DNA of 64,000 nucleotides from an uncultured Flavobacteriaceae bacterium (GTDB lineage: Bacteria; Bacteroidota; Bacteroidia; Flavobacteriales; Flavobacteriaceae): NCBI GenBank assembly GCA_947501845.1, contig CANMXP010000026.1, positions 1 to 64,000 on the forward strand, written 5' to 3'. Below the pieces are notes generated by a model, which was given only the letters and a program-made list of their open reading frames with translations, ran no database searches and had not been told where the DNA came from. This document shows, piece by piece, positions 53,019 to 59,807 of the stretch. Within the stretch, counting starts at the first letter, position 1. Each line of letters starts with the position of its first letter. The position numbers and the translations under genes are program-made.

Positions 53019-53105
53019 TTATCTATAACGCCTTTTTTTATTCCAATGGTTGCTTTTAGTTCCAGTTAAAGTTCCGCTTAATTGATTGTTGTTTAATGTT
53101 CTCAT
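53019..53105 (-). CDS. Micropeptide, 28 aa (micro-gene 1)
   Basis: ATG at 53105, TAA at 53019. Paralogue of the ORF at 52863-52949 (22/28 residues identical), beginning MRTLNNNQLSGTLTGTKS and ending WNKKRRYR. A possible promoter (TTG, 18 bases, TTACTTTG, one mismatch to TAnnTTTG) lies 73-101 bases upstream at 53178-53206. The N-terminal LNxNQLSGTLxG faintly recalls leader parts of peptide natural-product precursors, but no modification enzyme or transporter is adjacent. Confidence 0.65.
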   Translation of the reverse strand: MRTLNNNQLSGTLTGTKSNHWNKKRRYR

Positions 53106-53177
53106 AATTGTTGTCTTTTAATTGATTTATACTAGATAGACGACCAGAAGATAAAAATGTTACAGTACTATGCATAA

Positions 53178-53206
53178 CAAAGTAATAAATTAACGTGTTT
53201 TAACAA
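53178..53206 (-). promoter_or_regulatory. Possible promoter of the micro-gene cluster
   Basis: Read leftward: TTG, 18-base spacer, TTACTTTG (one mismatch to TAnnTTTG). It is the best candidate in the 274-base divergent region 53106-53379. Confidence 0.3.
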
Positions 53207-53330
53207 TTTTTTCCAGAATATGGTAAGAAATAATTACTTTTTTAGACTTATTAAGTGTTTTAGGAATGGTTATTGTGTTAAATGAATACAAAATATTAAG
53301 TAAGAGTATATATGTTTTCAGATAAAAAAA

Positions 53331-53338
53331 TATCTTTG
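53331..53338 (+). promoter_or_regulatory. Candidate -7 promoter element
   Basis: TATCTTTG matches TAnnTTTG, 42 bases before the GTG start of the secreted protein at 53380. Confidence 0.4.
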
Positions 53339-53379
53339 AAATATATTATGCACATCGGTTTAATGGAATAATAAAACAA

Positions 53380-54060
53380 GTGAGACTCTATTTTTCATTT
53401 TTTATAGGACTTCTTTTTTCGCTATCAATTTATGCTCAGATTGATGCGAAAAACAAATCTATTGCTATTCCTGCAGTGAAAAGTAAAAAGGATTCGTTAG
53501 ATACCAATTCATTACTGCCATCTAAACCAATAAACAACAATACAGGTATTAATAACATCAATACACCTCGTACTTCTGCTAACCTTAATATGCCTAAAAA
53601 ACAGTTTTCTATGTTTCCCGAAGAAGAATTTGGTAATCCTGGAGAACTTTATGATAAACGAATTAATAAAAGCTTAGATCATTTAAAACTAAGTGAAGAA
53701 GAATTAGAAATGAAAAATGGTAGTACAACCGATCAATATTTTGGTGATTTTAAAAGTAAGGCTAAGTTTGTGAATGTTGTATATAGAGATCACGGTTATG
53801 TTGATGGCGATATTATTCAGGTTTTAGTTAATGACGATATTATTCATGCTAGAGTATTTTTAACAAGTGGTTTTAAAGGTTTTAAACTCGATTTGCAGCC
53901 AGGGTTTAACAAGATAGATTTCTTAGCTTTAAATCAAGGAGAATCTGGCCCAAATACAGCTGAATTTAGAGTTGTAGATGATAAAGGAAGCTTAGTGTCT
54001 TCTAATCGTTGGAACTTGTCTACAGGCGTAAAAGCAACTATTATAGTTGTAAAAGAATAA
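53380..54060 (+). CDS. Secreted hypothetical protein
   Basis: A 226-residue protein with a signal peptide (MRLYFSFFIGLLFSLSIYAQ) and GTG start. After a low-complexity Asn/Ser/Pro linker (about 45-85) comes a folded part with EEFGNPGELYDKRINKS and a C-terminal beta-sandwich-like region (VVYRDHGYVDGDIIQVLVND, GFNKIDFLALNQGESGPNTAEF). The last 100 residues look like a small Ig-like domain often annotated as a secreted protein of unknown function in flavobacteria. No enzymatic motif. Confidence 0.78.
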   Translation: MRLYFSFFIGLLFSLSIYAQIDAKNKSIAIPAVKSKKDSLDTNSLLPSKPINNNTGINNINTPRTSANLNMPKKQFSMFPEEEFGNPGELYDKRINKSLDHLKLSEEELEMKNGSTTDQYFGDFKSKAKFVNVVYRDHGYVDGDIIQVLVNDDIIHARVFLTSGFKGFKLDLQPGFNKIDFLALNQGESGPNTAEFRVVDDKGSLVSSNRWNLSTGVKATIIVVKE

Positions 54061-54108
54061 TTGAAATTTATTTACTAGCTATTTATATAAACCAAGAAAG
54101 CCTTTTGT

Positions 54109-55122
54109 TTAAGAAACAATCTTATCAATAAGCTTTAACTCTTCATCAGAAAAACTTAAATTATCTATAGCTTTTATATTTTCTTTTAGTTGACTAGGAG
54201 AACTAGCTCCAATTAAAACCGATGCAACTTGTGGTTGCCTTAAAATCCATGCAATAGCCATTTGCGATAATTTTTGTCCGCGTTCTTGAGCAATAACATT
54301 TAAATGTTGAATTTTTTCAATATTGCTATGCACTGTATCGACATTTAAATAAGTAAGGTCTTTAGCAGCTCTGGAGCCTTCAGGAATACCCTTTAAATAC
54401 TTTTCAGTTAACATACCTTGTGCCAGTGGCGAAAAAGCAATACAACCAACACCATTTTGTTCTAAAGTATCTAAAAGACCTTCTTCAACCCAACGATCGA
54501 ACATAGAATAACGTGCTTGATGTAAAATAAAAGGAACATTTAAATTTTTAAGAATCTCTGCCGCTTTTTGAGTTTCTTTTGGTCTATAATTAGAAATACC
54601 AACGTATAAAGCTTTCCCCTGGCGTACAATATCTGCTAACGCTCCCATGGTTTCCTCTAATGGTGTTTCTGGGTCTGGTCTATGGTGATAAAAAACATCA
54701 ACATAATCTAAGCCCATGCGCTTTAAACTTTGGTCCAAACTTGAAATTAAATACTTTCTCGACCCCCAATTGCCATACGGTCCAGGCCACATATCATAAC
54801 CAGCCTTCGTTGCAATAAATAATTCATCTCTATAGGGCTTAAAATCTTTTTTTAGGATTGTTCCAAAATTTTCTTCAGCAGATCCGTATGGAGGTCCATA
54901 ATTATTGGCCAGATCTAAATGCGTAATACCTAAATCGAAGGCACATCTAATAATATCTCTACCATTTTGTATATGATCAACAAAGCCAAAGTTATGCCAT
55001 AACCCTAATGAGATTGCAGGTAAAAGAACACCACTTTTTCCAGATCTTTTATAGGTCATTCCATCATATCTATGGTTTGAAGCTTGATAATTTGTTGTTT
55101 CTGACTTGTCGTTGATTTGCAT
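54109..55122 (-). CDS. Aldo/keto reductase (L-glyceraldehyde-3-phosphate reductase-like)
   Basis: A 337-residue NADPH-dependent reductase resembling YghZ/Gpr. Catalytic tetrad: Asp74 and Tyr79 regions in THLDLANNYGPP, Lys in FIATKAGYDMWPGPYGNWGS and His in DVFYHHRPDPETP. The YGPPYGSAEENFG and PYGNWGSRKYL phrases are hallmarks of that subgroup, which detoxifies methylglyoxal and L-glyceraldehyde-3-phosphate. Monocistronic, convergent with the secreted protein gene. Confidence 0.92.
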   Translation of the reverse strand: MQINDKSETTNYQASNHRYDGMTYKRSGKSGVLLPAISLGLWHNFGFVDHIQNGRDIIRCAFDLGITHLDLANNYGPPYGSAEENFGTILKKDFKPYRDELFIATKAGYDMWPGPYGNWGSRKYLISSLDQSLKRMGLDYVDVFYHHRPDPETPLEETMGALADIVRQGKALYVGISNYRPKETQKAAEILKNLNVPFILHQARYSMFDRWVEEGLLDTLEQNGVGCIAFSPLAQGMLTEKYLKGIPEGSRAAKDLTYLNVDTVHSNIEKIQHLNVIAQERGQKLSQMAIAWILRQPQVASVLIGASSPSQLKENIKAIDNLSFSDEELKLIDKIVS

Positions 55123-55253
55123 ATGTAGAGTAGCTAATAATAAAGGCGTAAATGTATAAATTATATTGTAAATATCCGATGAATAAACATTAACATGATT
55201 TTATAATAGCTATGGTAGGTATTGATTAGTTTTACGACCTACAATAAGAGGGT

Positions 55254-55991
55254 ATGAATTTTTTTAAACAGATAGTGTTAATTTGTTCCGTTGTATCTAT
55301 GCTTTTGGGCTGCAAGAGTAACGATGCACAATATATTATAGACAGAGCCATTAAAGTTTCTGGCGGTTCGCTTATAGATTCATCGAGTATCAACTTTAAT
55401 TTTAGAGATAGGCATTATATTGCCAAGCGCAACAAAGGCGATTTTTTATATGGGAGATTGACTGTCAATTTAACAGATTCTATTTTAGATATTTTAACCA
55501 ATGCTGGTTTTGAGCGTTTTGTAAATAATAGTCCTGTTAATACACCAGATAGCATGGCTGTGAAATATAGTAGTTCTGTAAATTCAGTCCATTATTTTTC
55601 AATATTACCGTATGGTTTAAATGATTCTGCCGTAAATAAAAACTATTTGGGAAAAGTGACTATTAAGAATAAGCTGTATCATAAAATAAAAATTACCTTT
55701 AATGAGGAAGGTGGAGGTGAAGATTTTGAAGACGAGTTTATATATTGGGTTGATGTTAAGACTTTTAAAGTAGATTATTTGGCGTATTCTTATGCAGAGG
55801 ATGATGGTATGGGCTTACGTTTTCGAGAAGCTTACAATGAGCGCTATATAAAGGGGATAAGGTTTGTGGATTATATTAATTTTAAACCTTTTGATAAAAA
55901 CGCTCGTTTACTATCGTTGGATAGTTTATATGAAGCTGGAGGCTTAAAGGAATTATCAAGAATTAAGCTTGACCAGATAAAAGTTGAATAA
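55254..55991 (+). CDS. DUF6503 family lipoprotein
   Basis: A 245-residue lipoprotein with lipobox Cys20 (VSMLLGC). It begins AQYIIDRAIKVSGGSLIDSS and has the beta-rich body with FIYWVDVKTFKVDYLAYSY and YIKGIRFVDYINFKP, features I associate with DUF6503, a Bacteroidetes envelope family related in fold to LolA/LolB-type proteins. Function unknown. It converges with deoD, leaving 7 bases between the stops. Confidence 0.75.
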   Translation: MNFFKQIVLICSVVSMLLGCKSNDAQYIIDRAIKVSGGSLIDSSSINFNFRDRHYIAKRNKGDFLYGRLTVNLTDSILDILTNAGFERFVNNSPVNTPDSMAVKYSSSVNSVHYFSILPYGLNDSAVNKNYLGKVTIKNKLYHKIKITFNEEGGGEDFEDEFIYWVDVKTFKVDYLAYSYAEDDGMGLRFREAYNERYIKGIRFVDYINFKPFDKNARLLSLDSLYEAGGLKELSRIKLDQIKVE

Positions 55992-55998
55992 CAAATTG

Positions 55999-56697
55999 TT
56001 AGGCCAGCTCTAAGGCAATTTCTATCATATCCTTAAAGGTTGTTTCTCTTGCTTTGCTCGTAGTGCGTTCTCCTGTTACTAAAGAATCAGAAATAGTTAA
56101 AATGGTTAAAGCATTTACATGATGTTTAGCTGCAATTGTATATAGACCAGAGGTTTCCATGTCTACACATAATACCCCAAATTTCGACCATTTTTTATAA
56201 GATTCGAAATCATCTTCATAAAACTCATCAGAAGTGAAAATGTTTCCTGCTTTTAAAGGAATATGCTTTCTTTTGGCAGTTTCTACCGCTTTTTGGAACA
56301 AATCAAAATTAGCAGTAGGAGCGTAGTCTGCACCTCCAAACCGCAGTTGATTGACACCAGAATTAGAAGAAGCAGCCATAGCCAATACGATATCTCTAAT
56401 TTTTATATGTTCTTGGTAAGATCCGGCACTACCAACACGAATTAAATTTTTTACATCATATTCTGTAATTAATTCATGTGCATAAATAGAAATAGAAGGC
56501 ACTCCCATACCCGTTCCCATTACAGAAATACGTTTTCCTTTATAATTTCCAGTGTAGCCATACATATTTCTTATTTTATTAAAACAAACAGGATTATCGA
56601 AAAAAGTTTCTGCTATCCATTTAGCTCTTAAAGGGTCTCCCGGAAGTAAAATGGTTTCAGCAATGTCTCCTTTTTTGGCTTCTATATGTACGCTCAT
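55999..56697 (-). CDS. deoD: Purine-nucleoside phosphorylase DeoD-type
   Basis: A 232-residue trimer/hexamer-type PNP that cleaves purine (deoxy)nucleosides to base and (deoxy)ribose-1-phosphate. Motifs: PGDPLRAKWIAE near 20, GTGMGVPSISIYAHEL near 62, RVGSAGS near 85, CVDMETSGLYTIAA near 178 and ILTISDSL with catalytic Asp near 203. One base separates it from deoC, giving a deoxynucleoside salvage operon. Confidence 0.95.
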   Translation of the reverse strand: MSVHIEAKKGDIAETILLPGDPLRAKWIAETFFDNPVCFNKIRNMYGYTGNYKGKRISVMGTGMGVPSISIYAHELITEYDVKNLIRVGSAGSYQEHIKIRDIVLAMAASSNSGVNQLRFGGADYAPTANFDLFQKAVETAKRKHIPLKAGNIFTSDEFYEDDFESYKKWSKFGVLCVDMETSGLYTIAAKHHVNALTILTISDSLVTGERTTSKARETTFKDMIEIALELA

Positions 56698-56698
56698 T

Positions 56699-57364
56699 TT
56701 AGTAGTTAGAATTTGATGTGCCCCCTTTTATAATAGCGATTCCAGATGAAGTGCCTAAACGTTCAACACCTAAATTAATGTATTCCAATGCTGTTTTATA
56801 ATCCTTTATACCTCCAGAGGCTTTTATTTTTGTACAATTTGAGCAAACACTTTTCATAAGTTTCACATCATTTAATGTCGCTCCACCAGTGCCAAATCCA
56901 GTTGATGTTTTTATAAAATCTGCACCGCTTTGTATTGCCAATTCGCTAGCTTTAATAATTTCTAACTCTTCAAGATAACAGGTTTCTAAAATAACTTTTA
57001 AGACGTTATTTGGTAAACACTTTTTAACGGCCTCTATATCCTTCCATACAGCATCAAAGTTTTTGCTTTTTAGCAAACCAATATTAATAACCATATCAAT
57101 TTCATCTGCACCATCTTCTAAGGCTAAGATTGTCTCTGCGACCTTGGCTTTAGTGCTCATAGCTCCTAAAGGAAAGCCTATAACACTGCAAATTTTAATG
57201 TCGCTATTTTTTAATTGTTCTTTAGCTAAAGGCACATAGCAGCTATTTACACAAACAGAGAAAAACTGGTATTTCTTTGCTTCTGCGCAAAGGTTAATGA
57301 TATCCATTGCTGTGGCTGTGGCTTTTAGAAGCGTATGGTCTATGTATTTGTTTATTGACTTCAT
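56699..57364 (-). CDS. deoC: Deoxyribose-phosphate aldolase
   Basis: Cleaves 2-deoxyribose-5-phosphate to glyceraldehyde-3-phosphate and acetaldehyde. The 221-residue protein has the Schiff-base Lys152 (IKTSTGFG), Asp90 (EIDMV) and the second lysine Lys181 in IKASGGIK, so it should be active. It precedes deoD with 1 base between, forming the catabolic pair. A second, divergent copy lies upstream at 57558. Confidence 0.95.
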   Translation of the reverse strand: MKSINKYIDHTLLKATATAMDIINLCAEAKKYQFFSVCVNSCYVPLAKEQLKNSDIKICSVIGFPLGAMSTKAKVAETILALEDGADEIDMVINIGLLKSKNFDAVWKDIEAVKKCLPNNVLKVILETCYLEELEIIKASELAIQSGADFIKTSTGFGTGGATLNDVKLMKSVCSNCTKIKASGGIKDYKTALEYINLGVERLGTSSGIAIIKGGTSNSNY

Positions 57365-57495
57365 GGTTTGGTTAAAGTTAGTGCTATTTTTTAAACGGAA
57401 TTATATTTGGTGAAATATGCGATTTTATTCATGTGTGAACTATGATTTTAATCAGTTTTTAAGATTGACAAAACTTAACTTTTTGTTTAAAAAGG

Positions 57496-57531
57496 AAAAG
57501 GCTTCTAAAATATACATTTTAAAAGCCTTTT
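57496..57531 (-). terminator. Intrinsic terminator between the two deoC genes
   Basis: Sixteen-base arms with one mismatch (AAAAGGCTTCTAAAAT and complement) and a 4-base loop, T-rich on both sides, so the upstream deoC paralogue is transcribed separately from deoC-deoD. Confidence 0.85.
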
Positions 57532-57557
57532 TTATAGTTGTTCAATTGCGATTCGTT

Positions 57558-58202
57558 TTACACAGATTGTTTTATTTTAAAATCTGAAGAAGCCGTAATT
57601 CTACTAACACCTATATCAATAAACTTTTTAGCAGTTTCAACATCTTTAATGTCACCTGATGCACTTATCTTAATATCATTTTTAACGGTCTTTTTAATAA
57701 TTTTAACAACGGTTAATGTGGCGCCACTTTTAGAAAAACCACTAGATGTTTTAATAAAATCTACTTTAGCATCTAAGGAAATCTCACAGGCTTTTATAAT
57801 TTCATTTTTATTCAATTCAGAAACTTCTAAAATAACTTTTAAAGGCTTTTTGCCTATGGCTAGTTTTACATCGCTAATATCTTTAAAAACAGACACATAA
57901 TTTTTACTTTTAAGAAAACCGAGATTAATAACCATATCAATTTCATCTGCACCATCATTAATGGCTTGTTTTGCTTCATAAACTTTTGATGCTGTAGCAG
58001 TAGACCCGAGAGGGAATCCAATAACAGAACAAACTTTAACGTTTGTTTTTTCTAACAATTGTTTTGCTAATGAAACGTAAGAGCTACTAACGCAAACAGA
58101 ATAGAAACTATTGCTTTTCGCTACATGACATAAATCTATGATATTACGCTCTGTTGAGGTTGGGTCTAAAAGTGTATAATCAATATACTTGGAAACATCC
58201 AT
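57558..58202 (-). CDS. DeoC-like paralogue lacking the second active-site lysine
   Basis: A 214-residue homologue of the deoC product (many blocks shared, e.g. CSVIGFPLGS, GADEIDMVIN, DFIKTS). The Schiff-base Lys151 (IKTSSGF) and Asp89 are kept, but the second lysine is replaced: ISASGDIK versus IKASGGIK, i.e. Ser180 for Lys181 and Asp184 for the second Gly of the phosphate-binding pair. The N-terminal DHTLLK is DYTLLD. It probably has altered substrate or reduced aldolase activity. Separated from deoC by a terminator. Confidence 0.88.
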   Translation of the reverse strand: MDVSKYIDYTLLDPTSTERNIIDLCHVAKSNSFYSVCVSSSYVSLAKQLLEKTNVKVCSVIGFPLGSTATASKVYEAKQAINDGADEIDMVINLGFLKSKNYVSVFKDISDVKLAIGKKPLKVILEVSELNKNEIIKACEISLDAKVDFIKTSSGFSKSGATLTVVKIIKKTVKNDIKISASGDIKDVETAKKFIDIGVSRITASSDFKIKQSV

Positions 58203-58288
58203 CGCTATAAGTAGTTTTAAGAGTTTATTTAGGGGAATAAACTAGAATTATATTATGTTTATGTATAGTTTTGGGACTAACACAATTA

Positions 58289-58296
58289 CAAATTTA
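58289..58296 (-). promoter_or_regulatory. Candidate -7 promoter element for the DeoC-like gene
   Basis: Read leftward, TAAATTTG matches TAnnTTTG, 86 bases before the start codon. No clear -33. Confidence 0.35.
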
Positions 58297-58401
58297 CATA
58301 TTTATAATGATATAAAATTTACATTAAAGCATATTTTTATTAACATAGTGCTACTTTATGGTGACTTATATATTTCCAAACTATTATATTATTGGGGCTT
58401 T

Positions 58402-58896
58402 CTAAGAGGTTTTTACAAGATTTGATTTTAATTGAATTAAGCGTTCTTCAAATGTAAATGCGTTTATAGGATTATTAACATTTTTGAAAAGTAACATTAA
58501 ATCTTCTGTGTGTATTTCGCGTTTTTGCTTCAATAAATTAAAATGAACAAAACTACACCAAATAATAGCTTTTAAATGATTTTTATCTTCGTTATACATA
58601 CGCATCTCTACTTTTAATTCACTATCTGTATAGCCTATTAATTGCGATTCTATAACGACAGTTTCCATTAAAAATGCGGCCTTTAGATAAGCAATTTGAT
58701 TACTGCTTGATACCCAGCCTTTACCACTTTGTTTTGCTATTTTAAAGATATCAATATCATAATGTTCTATGAGGGCATCTTCACGATGATTCATAAAATA
58801 ATTAATGTAACTTCCATTGTTTAAATGATTAAATGGATCGCAATCTTGAAATCTAACTTTTGTTTTGCTCTGTAAAACTTTTAATAATTGACTCAT
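58402..58896 (-). CDS. Hotdog-fold acyl-CoA thioesterase family protein
   Basis: A 164-residue 4HBT/FatA-like hotdog protein: VRFQDCDPFNHLNNGSYINYF near 15-35 carries the usual catalytic Asp and Asn/Gly turn. It likely hydrolyses a short- or medium-chain acyl-CoA. It is the only gene downstream of tetR, on the same strand, with its own operator-like dyad at 58910-58929, so it is probably the repressor's target. Confidence 0.85.
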   Translation of the reverse strand: MSQLLKVLQSKTKVRFQDCDPFNHLNNGSYINYFMNHREDALIEHYDIDIFKIAKQSGKGWVSSSNQIAYLKAAFLMETVVIESQLIGYTDSELKVEMRMYNEDKNHLKAIIWCSFVHFNLLKQKREIHTEDLMLLFKNVNNPINAFTFEERLIQLKSNLVKTS

Positions 58897-58909
58897 ATAA
58901 ATATTATTT

Positions 58910-58929
58910 AATATACTAATCGGTATATT
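58910..58929 (-). promoter_or_regulatory. TetR operator-like dyad before the thioesterase gene
   Basis: AATATAC and GTATATT flank six bases; it reads ATATACtaatcGGTATAT, close to the centre of the tetR operator ATATACCaaacGGTATAT. It starts 14 bases upstream of the thioesterase ATG. Confidence 0.7.
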
Positions 58930-58945
58930 TTTGGTTAAAAAAATG

Positions 58946-59542
58946 TTATATTTTTAATTCTTTTTCTATTATGTTATCTAACATGTCCATAGTATCCTGT
59001 ATATAAAAATTATCATCCATAGTGTAAGTCATGAATATAGCGCCTTGTATCATGGTATCTAATCGCTTTGCAAAGTGCATAGCATTTATTTCTGATGATA
59101 TTTCACCAGCTTCGATACCATCTTCAATAATTGTAGCTACCTGATCCTGAATTTTTTCTATAATATGCCTAACTTTTTGAAGTAAAAGGGTATTCTGATT
59201 ATTGGCATCTACACCAATATTTAAAACTGGACACCCTCCAAGTTGTTTGCTGTAATCGTAGTAGTTTCGGTAAAAATCGGTAATGAGAAACAATTTTTCA
59301 ATAGGAGAATCACTATTAGATAAATGGTCTACAATTCGCTTCATCATATTTTTAACAGTATATGTAAAAGCAGCAATTGCTAAGTCTTCTTTGTTTTTAA
59401 AATTGCCATATATAGCACCTTTAGTTAAACCTGTTGCTTTGGTTACGTCACTCAAACTAGTTGCCGCATAACCATTTTTGTTAAAAATTGGAGCCACTAT
59501 TTCCAGAATATATTGAGATGTAAGTTCGGCTTTTGTAGTCAT
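58946..59542 (-). CDS. TetR/AcrR family transcriptional repressor
   Basis: A 198-residue regulator. The N-terminal HTH (about 25-50, SLSDVTKATGLTKGAIYGNF) is clear; the C-terminal ligand-binding part resembles the TetR_C group found in organic-peroxide/fatty-acid responsive regulators. A perfect 17-bp inverted repeat lies 12 bases before its ATG, and a related dyad precedes the thioesterase gene, so it likely represses both. The inducer is unknown; an acyl-CoA or electrophile is plausible given the thioesterase. Confidence 0.93.
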   Translation of the reverse strand: MTTKAELTSQYILEIVAPIFNKNGYAATSLSDVTKATGLTKGAIYGNFKNKEDLAIAAFTYTVKNMMKRIVDHLSNSDSPIEKLFLITDFYRNYYDYSKQLGGCPVLNIGVDANNQNTLLLQKVRHIIEKIQDQVATIIEDGIEAGEISSEINAMHFAKRLDTMIQGAIFMTYTMDDNFYIQDTMDMLDNIIEKELKI

Positions 59543-59553
59543 AACTTTTCAAA

Positions 59554-59591
59554 TATAATAAAAATATACCAAACGGTATATTTTTATTATA
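59554..59591 (-). promoter_or_regulatory. TetR autoregulatory operator (17-bp dyad)
   Basis: TATAATAAAAATATACC and its exact complement flank AAAC. The core TACCaaacGGTA is shared with the site before the thioesterase gene. Perfect symmetry and position 12 bases upstream of tetR fit an operator. Confidence 0.8.
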
Positions 59592-59677
59592 AACTTTTAG
59601 ACAAACTCAAGGTTTAATGAAAAAATATCAACTTATCCTGTTGAAACTGTAGACCACAATTAAGGCCATAAAACAAA

Positions 59678-59753
59678 AGCAACCTTTCTAATTTTCCTGT
59701 ATCTAGATTCTTTAATTATATAATCTAGATACAGGAAAATTAGAAAGGTTGCT
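59678..59753 (-). terminator. 32-bp perfect inverted repeat downstream of clpB
   Basis: Arms at 59678-59709 and 59722-59753 are exact complements with a 12-base loop. On the leftward strand it is followed by TTTTGTTTTATGG, so it can serve as the clpB terminator, 54 bases after the stop. The stem is far longer than ordinary terminators and has no mismatch, which is unusual; it may derive from a fold-back element or give a structured RNA. Confidence 0.8.
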
Positions 59754-59807
59754 CGTTGTTAAACGAAAAATAACAGGCAGTTTTTATAACAAAATATATG
59801 CGTTTGA

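Noticed and set aside
53056-53175. A 39-residue leftward ORF overlapping micro-gene 1 in another frame
   Set aside because: Its ATG sits at or before the likely transcription start, the frame is not conserved in the paralogous copy, and its composition looks like chance.
52500-53379. CRISPR array or tandem repeat in the gene-poor stretch
   Set aside because: The repeated appearance comes from two paralogous ORFs and short palindromes; there are no regular repeat-spacer units.
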